Origin: an uncultured Christensenella sp.
GTDB taxonomy: Bacteria; Bacillota; Clostridia; Christensenellales; UBA1242
DNA: 52,110 nt
Assembly: GCA_910584815.1 (NCBI GenBank)
Contig: CAJUBT010000002.1
Coordinates: 65,251-117,360, forward strand
Reading direction: 5' to 3'
Shown here: piece by piece, positions 52,109 to 52,110 of the stretch
Numbering within the stretch: the first letter of the stretch is position 1
Layout of the letters: each line of letters starts with the position of its first letter
Notes under the pieces: generated by a model
Told to the model about the DNA's origin: nothing
Seen by the model: only the letters and a program-made list of their open reading frames with translations
Databases searched by the model: none
Program-made: the position numbers and the translations under genes

Positions 52109-52110
52109 CA

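Noticed and set aside
1..52110. CRISPR arrays, tRNA or rRNA genes, transposases
   Set aside because: No regularly spaced repeats, no tRNA-like T-loop/anticodon pattern, no rRNA segments and no transposase motifs were seen by eye.

Overview
The window reads as chromosomal DNA of a strongly AT-rich, low-GC Gram-positive bacterium of the Firmicutes, most likely a Clostridia-type anaerobe. Four points support this: AGGAGG-type ribosome binding sites; frequent ATG/TTG/GTG starts with the standard stop set (TGA is used as a stop, for example at the ends of potB and the CYTH-like gene); short T-tailed terminators after most transcription units; and two gene blocks whose order is typical of Firmicutes. 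The species cannot be named from sequence alone.

Layout. Bases 1-3400 look like a prophage edge or remnant: a terminase large subunit, an SH3-like membrane-anchored protein and a sigma-region-4-like regulator whose promoter carries an inverted repeat and a good LexA (SOS) box. Bases 3400-13650 hold a tandem-OB SSB-like protein, a PdaB-like deacetylase, a type IIA topoisomerase pair (ParE and a ParC with a ~600-residue Asn/Asp-rich N-terminal extension), MurG on the opposite strand and a small unknown gene. Bases 13900-17000 hold a GH95-like glycoside hydrolase diverging from a truncated HTH regulator, with a second LexA-like box between them.

Bases 17290-32911, read leftwards, form a conserved block: rpsO, pnp, ylxY-like deacetylase, M16 peptidase, ftsK, rimO, pgsA, cinA, recA. 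This matches the rpsO-pnpA-ylxY-mlpA...spoIIIE...pgsA-cinA-recA order of Bacillus. It is interrupted between pnp and the deacetylase by a small island of tiny HTH genes (three intact, one broken by stop codons) with a phage-switch-like divergent promoter. CinA looks enzymatically degenerate.

Bases 33480-36900 carry a CYTH-like protein and an unrecognised two-gene unit (a 99-aa protein and a ~771-aa protein with an HEAFH zinc-site motif) behind a strong promoter that overlaps two palindromes. Bases 37369-45892, read leftwards, are tgt, yajC, a DUF3792-type membrane protein, secD, secF, recJ, another standard clostridial order. Bases 46544-52108 are a complete polyamine uptake operon on the plus strand: an XRE-cupin regulator, potA, potB, potC, potD, driven by a perfect-consensus promoter.

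A recurring theme is low-complexity, charged or Asn-rich extensions on housekeeping proteins (ParC, FtsK, PgsA, SecF, YajC, PotA). The least explained items are the ParC extension, the HEAFH operon, the SOS-linked phage-type regulator, the small HTH island and a 52-nt structured inverted repeat upstream of pgsA's end and cinA's start. No tRNA, rRNA, CRISPR array or insertion sequence was recognised.
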